A stretch of DNA of 64,000 nt from Cytophagales bacterium UBA2561 (GTDB lineage: Bacteria > Bacteroidota > Bacteroidia > Cytophagales > Thermoflexibacteraceae), in assembly GCA_002340355.1 (NCBI GenBank), contig DDLX01000028.1, positions 496,001-560,000 of the forward strand. The letters are read 5' to 3'. The notes beneath the pieces were generated by a model. That model saw only the letters and a program-made list of their open reading frames with translations. It was not told the origin of the DNA and ran no database searches. Every line of letters starts with the position of its first letter. Positions within the stretch are counted from its first letter, which is position 1. Below, piece by piece: positions 55,309 through 64,000 of the stretch. The position numbers were made by a program, and so were the translations under genes.

Positions 55309-56166
55309 ATGAATATATATGGTGATGAAAATCATAAAATATACAATGGTGATATTATAAATACGCTTGAGAATGAAATTCAAGATAGGAGTATTGACTT
55401 AATTTTTATAGACCCTCCTTATAACATTGGAAAGAATTTTAATGGTAGAAGAGACAAATGGCAAAATGATGAGGATTACTTGACATGGTGTTACAAATGG
55501 ATTGATTTAGTCTTGCAAAAGCTAAAGGATACAGGTAGTTTGTACATCATGACATCAACTCAATTTATTCCATACTTTGATATTTATTTGAGAGAAAGAA
55601 TAAACATTTTATCAAGAATAGTTTGGTCGTATGACAGTTCGGGCGTTCAAGCCAAAAAATATTACGGTTCAATGTATGAACCCATTTTATTTTGTGTCAA
55701 AGACAAAAACAAATATACATTTAATTCAGATGAGATTTTGGTTGAAGCTAAAACTGGTTCAAAAAGAAAACTGATAGATTATCGGAAAAATCCACCACAA
55801 CCCTACAATACAAAAAAAGTACCTGGGAATGTTTGGGATTTTGCCAGAGTAAGATACAGAATGCCAGAATATGAAAATCATCCCACTCAAAAACCCATAA
55901 AACTATTAGAGCGAATTATTTTAGCAAGTTCAAACGAAGGAGATACCGTTTTAGACCCTTTTTCGGGTACTTTTACGACTTCTTATGTTGCCAAAAAGTA
56001 TAATCGAAAGAGCATAGGGATTGAAATAGATCAAGAATTTTCTAAAATTGGAATAAGAAGAGTTTTAGAACAATTTGAGCTAAACGGAGAAGACTTAACC
56101 CCAGAGCCAAAAACGTATCAAACTAAAAATTATCCACAGCAAACTTTATTTGAATCAAAAGCATGA
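55309..56166 (+). CDS. Type II DNA methyltransferase (beta-class, DPPY)
   Basis: 285 aa. The catalytic motif IV DPPYNIG is at 35-41, ahead of the SAM-binding motif I (VLDPFSGTFTT, about 214-224), the beta-class order, and DPPY is typical of N6-adenine (or N4-cytosine) methylation. HPTQKPIKLLERII (191-204) is the usual motif preceding motif I. It overlaps the next gene by 4 bp (ATGA), as expected for a restriction-modification pair. The recognition site cannot be inferred. Confidence 0.92.
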   Translation: MNIYGDENHKIYNGDIINTLENEIQDRSIDLIFIDPPYNIGKNFNGRRDKWQNDEDYLTWCYKWIDLVLQKLKDTGSLYIMTSTQFIPYFDIYLRERINILSRIVWSYDSSGVQAKKYYGSMYEPILFCVKDKNKYTFNSDEILVEAKTGSKRKLIDYRKNPPQPYNTKKVPGNVWDFARVRYRMPEYENHPTQKPIKLLERIILASSNEGDTVLDPFSGTFTTSYVAKKYNRKSIGIEIDQEFSKIGIRRVLEQFELNGEDLTPEPKTYQTKNYPQQTLFESKA

Positions 56167-57269
56167 AACACTCATTTACGAACAATATATTAAGCATCTT
56201 AGCACGACATTTTGGAAGTAATGCTCAACAGATATTCAGAAACAGTGAGCTTATTCAGTACTTGAACATTAAAACAGTTTCAGCTAATCGAGGCTCTAAG
56301 TCAAGAGGAAGTTTTGCTAATATTTACGCAATTTATGTTTTGGTAGAGGATTATCTCAATAATAATTTTCATGAACACGGTGATTATGCAGACTATGAAG
56401 GAGCAAAATTCTCTTTTTTATTTAAACGTCAAAGAGAATTACCATTTGGTGCTAAACTGCAGAATCATGCACTAAATCACAGAATGAACCAAGAATTCAA
56501 AAAGCATTTTGATACCTGTGATTATATTCCAATTATTAAAGTTGTTGATACTCAAAGATACTGGATTAATGAAAATCTCTTAAAAGTAGAAGTGAATGAG
56601 AAAGAGTTTAACATTGCAAAAGTAGTAATTGAAATTATAGACAAATATGTTGAAACAAAGAAAAGCGCATTTGATAATTTCATTAAAACAAGTCAGAATC
56701 TTAAAACCATCGAAAGCAAAGAACCTGAAAAAATTAAGGAGTTTATTTTGTCACTTTTAGCTCCTAATGTCGATGCACGAATCTTTGAAATAGTCAGTTA
56801 CTCAATTTTGAAATCTGATTACAAAGAACAAAGTGTATTTTGGGGTTGGTCAATTGATAATATTCAAAAAGAAAACCTAAAGCTTTATAAAACAGGTCGA
56901 ACAAATGCAAATGATGGAGGAATTGACTTTGTAATGAAACCACTCGGACGATTCTTTCAAGTAACAGAAACCACTGATGTTAAGAAATACTTTTTAGATA
57001 TTGATAAACTTGAAAAATTTCCTGTAACATTTGTGATAAAATCTTCAGAAACAATTGAAAAATTGACAGCAAAAATCAAAAAAGGAGCAGTAGAACAATA
57101 CAAAGTCAATAAAGTAGTCGATAAATATATGTCTTGTATTGAAGAGATTATTAATATTAATAGTTTAAAACAATTGCTTGATAAAATTGAACAGAAAGAA
57201 AATTTAGGTGGTGTTTTATCCGAAATAGTAAAACAAAGTAAAGTTGAGTTCAATTATGAAAACGAATAA
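56163..57269 (+). CDS. Probable type II restriction endonuclease
   Basis: 368 aa. It follows the methyltransferase with a 4-bp overlap, which is the main argument. The region ARIFEIVSYSIL (205-216), DGGIDF (251-256) and FFQVTET (264-270) resembles a PD-(D/E)xK core with Glu209 and Asp255, but Gln266-Val-Thr268 stands where a Q-x-K or E-x-K is expected, so the lysine is missing or lies elsewhere. The N-terminal half is unlike anything I recognise and could carry the DNA-recognition surface. The target sequence is unknown. Confidence 0.7.
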   Translation: MKHSFTNNILSILARHFGSNAQQIFRNSELIQYLNIKTVSANRGSKSRGSFANIYAIYVLVEDYLNNNFHEHGDYADYEGAKFSFLFKRQRELPFGAKLQNHALNHRMNQEFKKHFDTCDYIPIIKVVDTQRYWINENLLKVEVNEKEFNIAKVVIEIIDKYVETKKSAFDNFIKTSQNLKTIESKEPEKIKEFILSLLAPNVDARIFEIVSYSILKSDYKEQSVFWGWSIDNIQKENLKLYKTGRTNANDGGIDFVMKPLGRFFQVTETTDVKKYFLDIDKLEKFPVTFVIKSSETIEKLTAKIKKGAVEQYKVNKVVDKYMSCIEEIININSLKQLLDKIEQKENLGGVLSEIVKQSKVEFNYENE

Positions 57270-57303
57270 AGGTCTCCTAAAAAATCACATCCCATTTTAA
57301 GAA

Positions 57304-57828
57304 ATGAAAAAAACAACAATTCCAGACGGACAAACGCAATATTTCTACACTTCACCAATCGGAATAATCGAAATAACAGCTCAAAATCAGAAAATCATCT
57401 CTATTTTTTTTGTTGAGAAAGTTGAGAAATCACAATATTCAAATGAAATCAATAGTCTTAATTCAGAAATCTTACAAAAATGTGCTAATCAATTAGAAGA
57501 ATATTTTACCCAAAAACGTACTGATTTTGAATTAGATATTGCTCCAAAAGGAACAGAATTTCAGCAAAAAGTTTGGCAAGTTTTACAAAAAATTCCTTAT
57601 GGAAAAACAGTTTCCTATCTGGAAATTGCTCAAGAATTAGGCGACCCTAAAGCTGTCCGAGCAGTGGGAATGGCAAATGGCAAAAATCCTATTTCAATTG
57701 TTGTTCCATGTCATCGGGTGATTGGTTCAAATGGGAATTTGACAGGTTATGCAGGTGGTTTGGAACGAAAACGATTTTTGTTAGATTTGGAGAATCAAAA
57801 AAGAACAAGCCAGCTTGATTTATTCTAA
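57304..57828 (+). CDS. ogt: Methylated-DNA-[protein]-cysteine S-methyltransferase
   Basis: 174 aa. It repairs O6-methylguanine by transferring the methyl group to its own Cys in VVPCHRVIG. The helix-turn-helix-like IPYGKTVSYLEIAQELGDPKAVRAVGMANGKNP precedes it. The N-terminal domain is short, with no zinc-binding Ada part, so it is Ogt/MGMT-like. The C-terminus ends with QLDLF. It is 34 bp after the endonuclease; a common transcript is possible. Confidence 0.93.
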   Translation: MKKTTIPDGQTQYFYTSPIGIIEITAQNQKIISIFFVEKVEKSQYSNEINSLNSEILQKCANQLEEYFTQKRTDFELDIAPKGTEFQQKVWQVLQKIPYGKTVSYLEIAQELGDPKAVRAVGMANGKNPISIVVPCHRVIGSNGNLTGYAGGLERKRFLLDLENQKRTSQLDLF

Positions 57829-57988
57829 AAACCAAATTAAGAAGTCAAAACGGCATTTTGTCAGTCTAAAACTGTCAATTTTACCGAAAAAGAAGAAAAT
57901 TATACGGAGAAAAATTTCGGAATAAAATTTGACAAAGCGAACCCAAGTAAATTGATTTGAAAGTATCTAAAATATAAACAAAAGCACT

Positions 57989-59800
57989 ATGCAGGAAAAA
58001 GGAGCTATCTCAATCCATACCGAGAATATTTTTCCCATTATTAAGAAATTCCTTTATTCTGACCATGAAATTTTTCTTCGTGAATTAGTCTCGAATGCTA
58101 TTGATGCCACTCAGAAATTGGTCAGCTTGGCTTCGATGGGCGAGTATAATGGCGACTTGGGCGATACAAAAGTAAGTGTCTCCTTCAATAAAGAAGCCAA
58201 AACGATTACTGTCAGCGATAACGGAATCGGGATGACAGGCGAAGAAATCAAAAAATATATCAATCAAATTGCGTTTTCGGGGGCAACTGAGTTTGTTGAA
58301 AAATACAAAGATAAAGACCCAGAAGACTTGATTGGACACTTTGGACTTGGTTTTTATTCGTCTTTTATGGTTTCTGAAAAAGTGCGAATTATTACTAAAT
58401 CTTACAAGGATGAAACCGAAGCTGTAGAGTGGGTTTGTGATGGTTCGACAGAATATGAAATCTTGCCTGCTGTCCGAAAAGAACGAGGCACAGACATTAT
58501 TTTGCACGTTGCCGAAGATTCTGAGGAATTTTTAGATAGTCTTCGTCTGCGTGGAATCCTGAAAAAATACTGTAAGTTTTTACCACACGAAGTCGCTTTA
58601 GAAAATGAAGTAATTTCAAATCCTAAACCGCTTTGGACACAATCGCCTAGCGAACTAACGGATGAAGATTATTTGAAATTTTACAAGGAACTTTATCCTG
58701 AAGCTCCCGAAGACCCTTTGTTCTGGATTCATTTAAATGTAGATTATCCATTTAATTTGACGGGGGTTTTATATTTCCCAAAAGTCAAAAATGACCTTGT
58801 CCCAAGTAAGGAAAAAATTCAATTATATTCTCGACAAGTTTTCATTACTGATGAGGTTAAGGAAATTGTTCCTGAATTTTTGATGCTTTTGCATGGTGTA
58901 ATTGATTCACCTGATATTCCGTTGAATGTTTCTCGAAGTTACTTACAATCAGATAGTAATGTCAAAAAAATCAATAATTACATTACTAAAAAAGTAGCTG
59001 AAAAACTCCAAGCCTTGTTCAAAGAAGACCGTAAAGCCTACGAAGAAAAGTGGGATAATATCGGACTTTTTGTGAAATTCGGTATGATTAGCGAAGATAA
59101 ATTTTATGACCGTGCCAGTAAAGCCGCTTTATTGACGGACATTGACAATAAAAAATATACCTTCGAAGAGTACAAAGAATTGACTTCAGCAAACCAAACC
59201 GATAAAGAGGAACGTTTGATTTGGCTTTATGCAAGTGATGTTGATAAGCAACATACTTACATCAATTCAGCTCAAAAACTTTCGTACAATATTTTGCAAT
59301 TTGACGGGGTTTTGGATAGCCATTTCATCAACCGTTTGGAGCAAAAAGTAGAAAAGTTAAGCATCCGCCGAGTTGATGCAGAAACGGCTGATAAACTGAT
59401 AGATAAGGACGAAAAACGAGAATCTATTTTATCGGAAGAAGAAAGCAATAAAGCAAAAGAAATTTTTGAGAAAATTGCTGGAATTCATACGGTGGAAGCG
59501 GCTCCTTTGCCTACTGACGAACTGCCTGTTACGGTAACCTTCCCTGAATTTATCCGAAGAATGCAGGAAGTAGCGCAAACAAGTGGTTTTGGGCGATACA
59601 TGGGAGATGCTCCAAATCAGTACAATGTGACGGTAAATACAAATCATGCCCTGATTGCTAAAATCTTGAAGGAAGAAGACGAAACTCAACGAGAACAATT
59701 AGCAAAACAAGCTTTAGATTTGGCTATGCTTTCGCAAAATATGCTTAATGGTAAGGATTTAAGTTCATTTATTGAGCGAAGTATCAGTATGGTCATGTAA
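57989..59800 (+). CDS. htpG: Chaperone HtpG (Hsp90 family)
   Basis: 603 aa dimeric ATPase chaperone. N-terminal GHKL domain motifs: FLRELVSNAIDATQKL, ISDNGIGMT-like VSDNGIGMTGEEI, and IGHFGLGFYSSFMV. The middle domain contains the catalytic-loop block FPLNVSREYLQ-like DIPLNVSRSYLQ. The length is normal. No heat-shock operator was seen upstream. A strong terminator follows. Confidence 0.96.
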   Translation: MQEKGAISIHTENIFPIIKKFLYSDHEIFLRELVSNAIDATQKLVSLASMGEYNGDLGDTKVSVSFNKEAKTITVSDNGIGMTGEEIKKYINQIAFSGATEFVEKYKDKDPEDLIGHFGLGFYSSFMVSEKVRIITKSYKDETEAVEWVCDGSTEYEILPAVRKERGTDIILHVAEDSEEFLDSLRLRGILKKYCKFLPHEVALENEVISNPKPLWTQSPSELTDEDYLKFYKELYPEAPEDPLFWIHLNVDYPFNLTGVLYFPKVKNDLVPSKEKIQLYSRQVFITDEVKEIVPEFLMLLHGVIDSPDIPLNVSRSYLQSDSNVKKINNYITKKVAEKLQALFKEDRKAYEEKWDNIGLFVKFGMISEDKFYDRASKAALLTDIDNKKYTFEEYKELTSANQTDKEERLIWLYASDVDKQHTYINSAQKLSYNILQFDGVLDSHFINRLEQKVEKLSIRRVDAETADKLIDKDEKRESILSEEESNKAKEIFEKIAGIHTVEAAPLPTDELPVTVTFPEFIRRMQEVAQTSGFGRYMGDAPNQYNVTVNTNHALIAKILKEEDETQREQLAKQALDLAMLSQNMLNGKDLSSFIERSISMVM

Positions 59801-59827
59801 TTGGTTATCAGTATATTAAAAACTAAA

Positions 59828-59863
59828 AAAACCTTCAAGTTTTAAATTTTGAAGGTTTTTTTT
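59828..59863 (+). terminator. Intrinsic terminator of htpG
   Basis: AAACCTTCAA (59829-59838) with TTGAAGGTTT (59849-59858), then Ts. A weaker ACCTAC/GTAGGT dyad lies near 60000. Confidence 0.85.
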
Positions 59864-60061
59864 ATGTTAAAATTTATATAGTTTTTAATTAAAATTATTG
59901 TTCATTTATTTGTCCCCGCTTTAATGATGTGGTATTTTTAACCAAGGATTCATATTAAATATATCAGGTTCACAGGAAAATTGCGCTTAAACCTACCAAA
60001 TTTTGAAAAATTAGTAGGTCTGGGATAGAATCTAATTTCTAAAAATATGATTTTAAGTGAT

Positions 60062-61327
60062 TTATAAAATCATTCCTGCGGCAAGGGTTTCATTGGTGAA
60101 TTCATCGACCAAAATAAGACTTCCTGTATGTCGATTTTTAGCGTATGAATCAAAGAAAAGTGGTTTTGTTGTCCGAATTAATACTCGTCCAATGTCATTC
60201 ATTCCAATTTCCTTATCATTCTCAACACGATGTAATGTATTGACATTCACTTTATAACGAACATCTTTGACTAAGCACTTTATTTCTTGAGTTGTATGTT
60301 TGAGCATATATTTGCCACGTAGTTGTAATTTCTTAGGATTCATCCAACAAAGCATAATATCAAGATCTTGTGAGGCTTTGGGTTGGTTATTTGGCTTGGC
60401 AATCATATCGCCTCGACTAATATCAATATCATCGGTCAAGGTCATGACCACTGACATGGGTGCAAAAGCTTCATCCAGTTTTCCTTCATAAGTCTCAATA
60501 CTTTTGATACGGGATGTAAATCCAGAAGGCAAGGCAATAATTTCATCATTAGGCTTGAAAACACCACCTTCCACTTTTCCTGCATATCCTCTGAAATCGT
60601 GATATTTATCTGATTGTGGACGAATAACACGCTGAACAGGAAACCGAGAATTGACATAATCAAGATCTGCTGAAATATGTACCGTTTCTAAAGAATAAAG
60701 TAATGTTCCTCCTTTGTACCAAGACATTTTTTCCGATTTGTCCACCACATTATCACCATGTAAGGCACTAATTGGAATATAACGAATATCAGGAATATCT
60801 AATTTTGACGAGAAATCTTTAAATTCTTCCTTAACTTTCTCAAAACGGTTTTCTTGATAATCTACCAAGTCCATTTTATTAACACAAACTACGATATGTT
60901 TGATTTTCAGTAAGGAAGCAATAAAAGTATGTCGTCGAGTTTGTTCAATTACTCCATTTCGAGCATCTACCAAAATAATTGCCAAGTTTGCGGTCGAGGC
61001 TCCTGTGACCATATTTCGAGTATATTGAATATGCCCAGGGGTATCTGCAATAATAAATTTTCGCTTTGGAGTGGCAAAATATCGATATGCCACATCAATC
61101 GTAATGCCTTGTTCACGTTCGGCTTTGAGTCCATCAGTCAATAAAGCGAGATTCAAATTTTCATCTCCTCGTTTTTCACTTGAGTCTTTGACCGCCTCTA
61201 ATTGGTCTTCAAAAATAGATTTGGTATCGTATAATAATCGTCCAATCAGCGTACTTTTGCCATCATCTACACTTCCTGCGGTAGTGAAACGCAACAAGTC
61301 CATTTCTTTATATTGATAAGTTTCCAT
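60062..61327 (-). CDS. cysN: Sulfate adenylyltransferase, large subunit (GTPase)
   Basis: 421 aa GTPase of the ATP sulfurylase heterodimer. P-loop GSVDDGKS (18-25), DTPGH (95-99) and NKMD (150-153) are present. Not fused to CysC (APS kinase). With CysD it makes APS from sulfate and ATP. It is downstream of cysD with 93 bp between them, on the same strand. Confidence 0.95.
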   Translation of the reverse strand: METYQYKEMDLLRFTTAGSVDDGKSTLIGRLLYDTKSIFEDQLEAVKDSSEKRGDENLNLALLTDGLKAEREQGITIDVAYRYFATPKRKFIIADTPGHIQYTRNMVTGASTANLAIILVDARNGVIEQTRRHTFIASLLKIKHIVVCVNKMDLVDYQENRFEKVKEEFKDFSSKLDIPDIRYIPISALHGDNVVDKSEKMSWYKGGTLLYSLETVHISADLDYVNSRFPVQRVIRPQSDKYHDFRGYAGKVEGGVFKPNDEIIALPSGFTSRIKSIETYEGKLDEAFAPMSVVMTLTDDIDISRGDMIAKPNNQPKASQDLDIMLCWMNPKKLQLRGKYMLKHTTQEIKCLVKDVRYKVNVNTLHRVENDKEIGMNDIGRVLIRTTKPLFFDSYAKNRHTGSLILVDEFTNETLAAGMIL

Positions 61328-61420
61328 TATATTTAACGTTCAAATATGAGTAGTGATTTTTGTAGTAAAAGTTTAATTTTCAGTATTTTAAATCATGTCA
61401 GTTGATAAGAAGAATTACTA

Positions 61421-62326
61421 CTAAAAATACCCTTCTTTTTTGCGGTCTTCCATAGCAGTCTCAGAACGTTTATCGTCGGCTCGTCCACCTCGTTCGGTAA
61501 TGCGTGACGAAGCCACTTCTTGAATAATTTTTTCAATCGTATCCGCATCTGACTCAACAGCGCCCGTACAAGTCATATCACCAAGTGTTCGATAACGGAT
61601 TGTTCGTTCTTCATAAACTTCGTTAGCTTGCAAGGTTAAGAATTCCGATTCTGCCAACAAAACTCCATTACGATTGACCACACTTCGTTGATGGCTGTAA
61701 TAAATAGGAGGTAATTGAATATTTTCGAGGGCAATGTACTGCCAAATATCCATTTCTGTCCAATTACTAATAGGAAATACACGAAACTGTTCTCCTACAT
61801 TCTTACGTCCATTATAAAGTGACCAAAGTTCTGGACGCTGATTTTTTGGATTCCATTGTCCAAACTCGTCTCGGTGCGAAAAAATCCGCTCTTTGGCTCG
61901 TGCTTTTTCTTCATCTCGGCGTGCGCCCCCAAAAGCGGCATCCACTTGCAGTTCTTCCAAAGCATCCAATAAAGTGACTGATTGTAAGCGGTTTCGACTG
62001 GCATTAATACCTGTTTCTTCAACTGCTCGACCTTGGTCAATAGAGTCTTGAACGTAACGAACCAACAATTTTACTTGATATTCTTCCGCAAGATTATCTC
62101 GGAAAGTGAGCGTTTCAGGAAAATTGTGTCCTGTATCGATATGTAAAATCGGAAAAGGTATTTTGGCAGGAAAAAACGCCTTTCGTGCCAAGTGAACCAT
62201 CACAATTGAATCTTTTCCACCCGAAAAAAGTAAAACAGGTCGTTCCAGTTGTGAAGCAACTTCTCGAAAAATAAAAATGGATTCTGCTTCTAGTTGTTGC
62301 AGATGACTTAATGAATATGAGTGCAT
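61421..62326 (-). CDS. cysD: Sulfate adenylyltransferase, small subunit
   Basis: 301 aa. The PP-loop ATP-pyrophosphatase motif LFSGGKDSIVM is at 33-43. AFGGARRDEEKARAKERIFSHRDEFGQWNPKNQRPELW and the C-terminal ERGGRADD are typical. It activates sulfate with CysN. Its start lies 625 bp from the divergent pfaA-like start. Confidence 0.96.
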   Translation of the reverse strand: MHSYSLSHLQQLEAESIFIFREVASQLERPVLLFSGGKDSIVMVHLARKAFFPAKIPFPILHIDTGHNFPETLTFRDNLAEEYQVKLLVRYVQDSIDQGRAVEETGINASRNRLQSVTLLDALEELQVDAAFGGARRDEEKARAKERIFSHRDEFGQWNPKNQRPELWSLYNGRKNVGEQFRVFPISNWTEMDIWQYIALENIQLPPIYYSHQRSVVNRNGVLLAESEFLTLQANEVYEERTIRYRTLGDMTCTGAVESDADTIEKIIQEVASSRITERGGRADDKRSETAMEDRKKEGYF

Positions 62327-62951
62327 AGGTTTTGAAATTGTATCTTAAAATCGTGTTGAGCTTAAAACAAACTCAATTTTTAATGATTTCTTTCTTAAAT
62401 GATTTCTTGTAATTCGGTCGCCAAAACTACAAGTGGTTTGCTTAAAAACAAAATTAAAAGGGCTTTTTGTTAGAAAAAACAAAATAAAACCCCGTTTTGA
62501 TTTCAAAAATCATAAAATAAACGCTCTTTTTTGTGAAAATTGTAATTATGCACATTTGTTCATTTTAAATTTGTAATCTTCTAAAACTTCATTCTTTAAT
62601 TGAAAATGAACTTGTCATCACTATAAAGTTACGTTCTGACCGTATGATTTTGAATTTTATTTTCAATCCTCAATTTCAAATTGTATTTTTGTGCGAATTT
62701 TATTGACATAGAGCCTGAATCTGATATTATTTTAAACCATAAATCAAAATTTTAATAAGGTCGTTTTCATAATCGTTTTTTGTGAAGTGGGGTTTGCAAG
62801 TAAGTGAGGTTTATTTTTTGAAGTCTGAATCAAAATCTTATATTACTTTTTTCTGAATCTTTTATTTAATCAAATATATTTTACGCCTCATTTTGCTCTC
62901 CATTTTTGACAATAAACGTTCAAAATACCTTTAGAATTAGCCTTTAATTTC
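62327..62951. other. 625-bp divergent region between cysD and the pfaA-like gene
   Basis: AT-rich, no ORF. TATTTTTG at 62684-62691 could be a plus-strand -7 element, with no good -33. An 8-bp inverted repeat TTGAAAAT/ATTTTCAA lies around 62600-62668. No riboswitch I can recognise. Confidence 0.5.
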
Positions 62952-64000
62952 ATGGAAAAAATGGAGCATCAATTACGCAAAAATCCGATTGCGATTATTG
63001 GAGTTGGGTCGATTTTTGCCGATGCGAAAAACACTGAAGAATTTTGGAAAAATATTCTCGAATCCAAGGATTGTATCCGAGAAGTTCCAGAATCACGGTG
63101 GCGCATTGAAGATTATTATGACCCTGACCCAAAAACTCCCGATAAAACCTATTGTAAAATGGGTGGTTTTGTGCCAGATATCGAATTTAATCCGATGGAA
63201 TTCGGATTACCCCCTAATATTCTGGAAGTTACCGATGCCAGTCAATTATTAGCCCTCATTGTTGCACGAGAAACCCTCAAAGACGCTGGATATTATAAAA
63301 CACCTAAGTTTACGGAGGCTTTGCGCCGAAAAACTGGAGTTGTTTTAGGAGTAGGTGGCGGTCAAAAATTAATCACTCCTTTGACGGGGCGTTTGCAGTA
63401 TCCTGTTTGGGAAAAAGTCCTTTTGAATTCGGGAGTTCCTAAAGAAGATGTTGGCAAAATCGTTGAGAAAATGAAAAAAGCTTACATCCCTTGGGAAGAA
63501 AATTCATTCCCTGGTATGTTAGGTAATGTCATCTCGGGACGAGTTGCCAATCGCTTTGATTTAGGAGGTATTAATACGGTAGTTGATGCGGCTTGTGCGG
63601 CTTCCTTGAGTGCAATGCAACTCGCTATTGATGAATTACTTACGGGTCGTGCTGATATGGTTATTTCTGGTGGAGTTGATACCGATAACTCACCATTTAT
63701 GTATCTGAGTTTCAGTAAAACACCTGCTTTTTCGAAGTCAGGAAAAATCAGCCCATATAGCACCGAATCTGATGGAATGTTAATTGGTGAAGGTGTGGGA
63801 ATGCTGTTACTCAAGCGGTTAGCCGATGCTGAGCGAGATAATGATAGAATTTATGCAGTTATTCGAGGAATTGGCTCTTCGAGTGATGGAAAATATAAAA
63901 GTGTTTACGCTCCTCGTGCTTCAGGACAGGCTTTAGCCATGCAAAGGGCTTATGAAGAAGCTGGTTATCAAGCAAATACGGTAGGGTTGATTGAAGGTCA
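62952..64000 (+). CDS. pfaA: PfaA-type polyketide/PUFA synthase, beta-ketoacyl synthase domain (3' end outside window)
   Basis: Start ATG 62952 (or 62961). The visible 349 residues are a ketosynthase domain of the marine PUFA synthase kind: PIAIIGVGSIFADAKNTEEFW, REVPESRWRIEDYYDPDPKTPDKTYCKMGGF, FGLPPNILEVTDASQLLAL, and the active-site Cys215 in VDAACAASLSAM. Segments such as YYDPDPKTPDKTYCKMGG match PfaA closely in my memory. PfaA would also carry an acyltransferase, tandem ACPs and a ketoreductase downstream. The cluster pfaB-D would be outside the window. Confidence 0.88.
   Translation, partial: MEKMEHQLRKNPIAIIGVGSIFADAKNTEEFWKNILESKDCIREVPESRWRIEDYYDPDPKTPDKTYCKMGGFVPDIEFNPMEFGLPPNILEVTDASQLLALIVARETLKDAGYYKTPKFTEALRRKTGVVLGVGGGQKLITPLTGRLQYPVWEKVLLNSGVPKEDVGKIVEKMKKAYIPWEENSFPGMLGNVISGRVANRFDLGGINTVVDAACAASLSAMQLAIDELLTGRADMVISGGVDTDNSPFMYLSFSKTPAFSKSGKISPYSTESDGMLIGEGVGMLLLKRLADAERDNDRIYAVIRGIGSSSDGKYKSVYAPRASGQALAMQRAYEEAGYQANTVGLIEG

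Overview
The window looks like a chromosomal piece from a Bacteroidota bacterium, most likely a Cytophagales-type gliding marine or freshwater organism. The evidence is low G+C DNA, secreted proteins ending in type IX secretion (T9SS) sorting domains, several -7 elements of the Bacteroidota type TAnnTTTG, the rimP-nusA-infB order with a long InfB N-terminus, and the start of a pfaA-type polyunsaturated fatty acid (PUFA) synthase gene. I cannot name a genus. I saw no rRNA, tRNA or CRISPR array.

Layout. 1-5.5 kb: a dipeptide-type ABC ATPase (cut by the left edge), an RluA-type pseudouridine synthase, then a tight pair: a divergent lipoxygenase-like protein and, 3 bp later, a six-TM SpoIIE/PP2C-type phosphatase. 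5.6-11.5 kb: a repeat-rich T9SS surface protein, nadD, two tandem STAS/SpoIIAA-like proteins and a Sir2 deacylase. 11.5-15.2 kb is an accessory islet bounded by a perfect 36-bp direct repeat. It holds a 5'-truncated C10 cysteine protease, two duplicated small lipoproteins each with its own terminator, two MITE-like palindromic elements and a dead IS1-family element. 15.4-19.1 kb: mreBCD and a CaCA antiporter. 19.4-28.3 kb: phzF-like, a DUF4178-like membrane protein, hisC, an LRR/T9SS protein, a T9SS metalloprotease and a 2-Cys peroxiredoxin. 28.5-36.1 kb: a PTPS/QueD-family enzyme, an Hsp20-like protein, a DUF697-like/SHOCT protein and a 1752-aa kinase-ATPase-GAF-phosphatase. 36.4-41.7 kb: infB, nusA and rimP on the minus strand. 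42-48 kb: mutS2, thiD, a 50-aa membrane peptide, a beta-barrel-like protein, a lipoprotein and queE. 48.8-55 kb: a histidine kinase, a PAS-GAF-phosphatase, a secreted beta-propeller-like protein and galE. 55.3-57.8 kb: a two-gene type II restriction-modification system and ogt. 58-64 kb: htpG, cysD-cysN and the 5' end of pfaA.

How the genes may work together. Three SpoIIE-type phosphatases share the same linker sequence but carry different sensors (membrane; kinase+AAA+GAF; PAS+GAF), and two STAS-like proteins are present, so partner-switching-like signalling is a theme. The most provocative combination is a PUFA synthase gene with a lipoxygenase-like gene that is apparently co-transcribed with a membrane phosphatase. 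This suggests, as inference only, production and sensing of oxidised PUFA (oxylipins).
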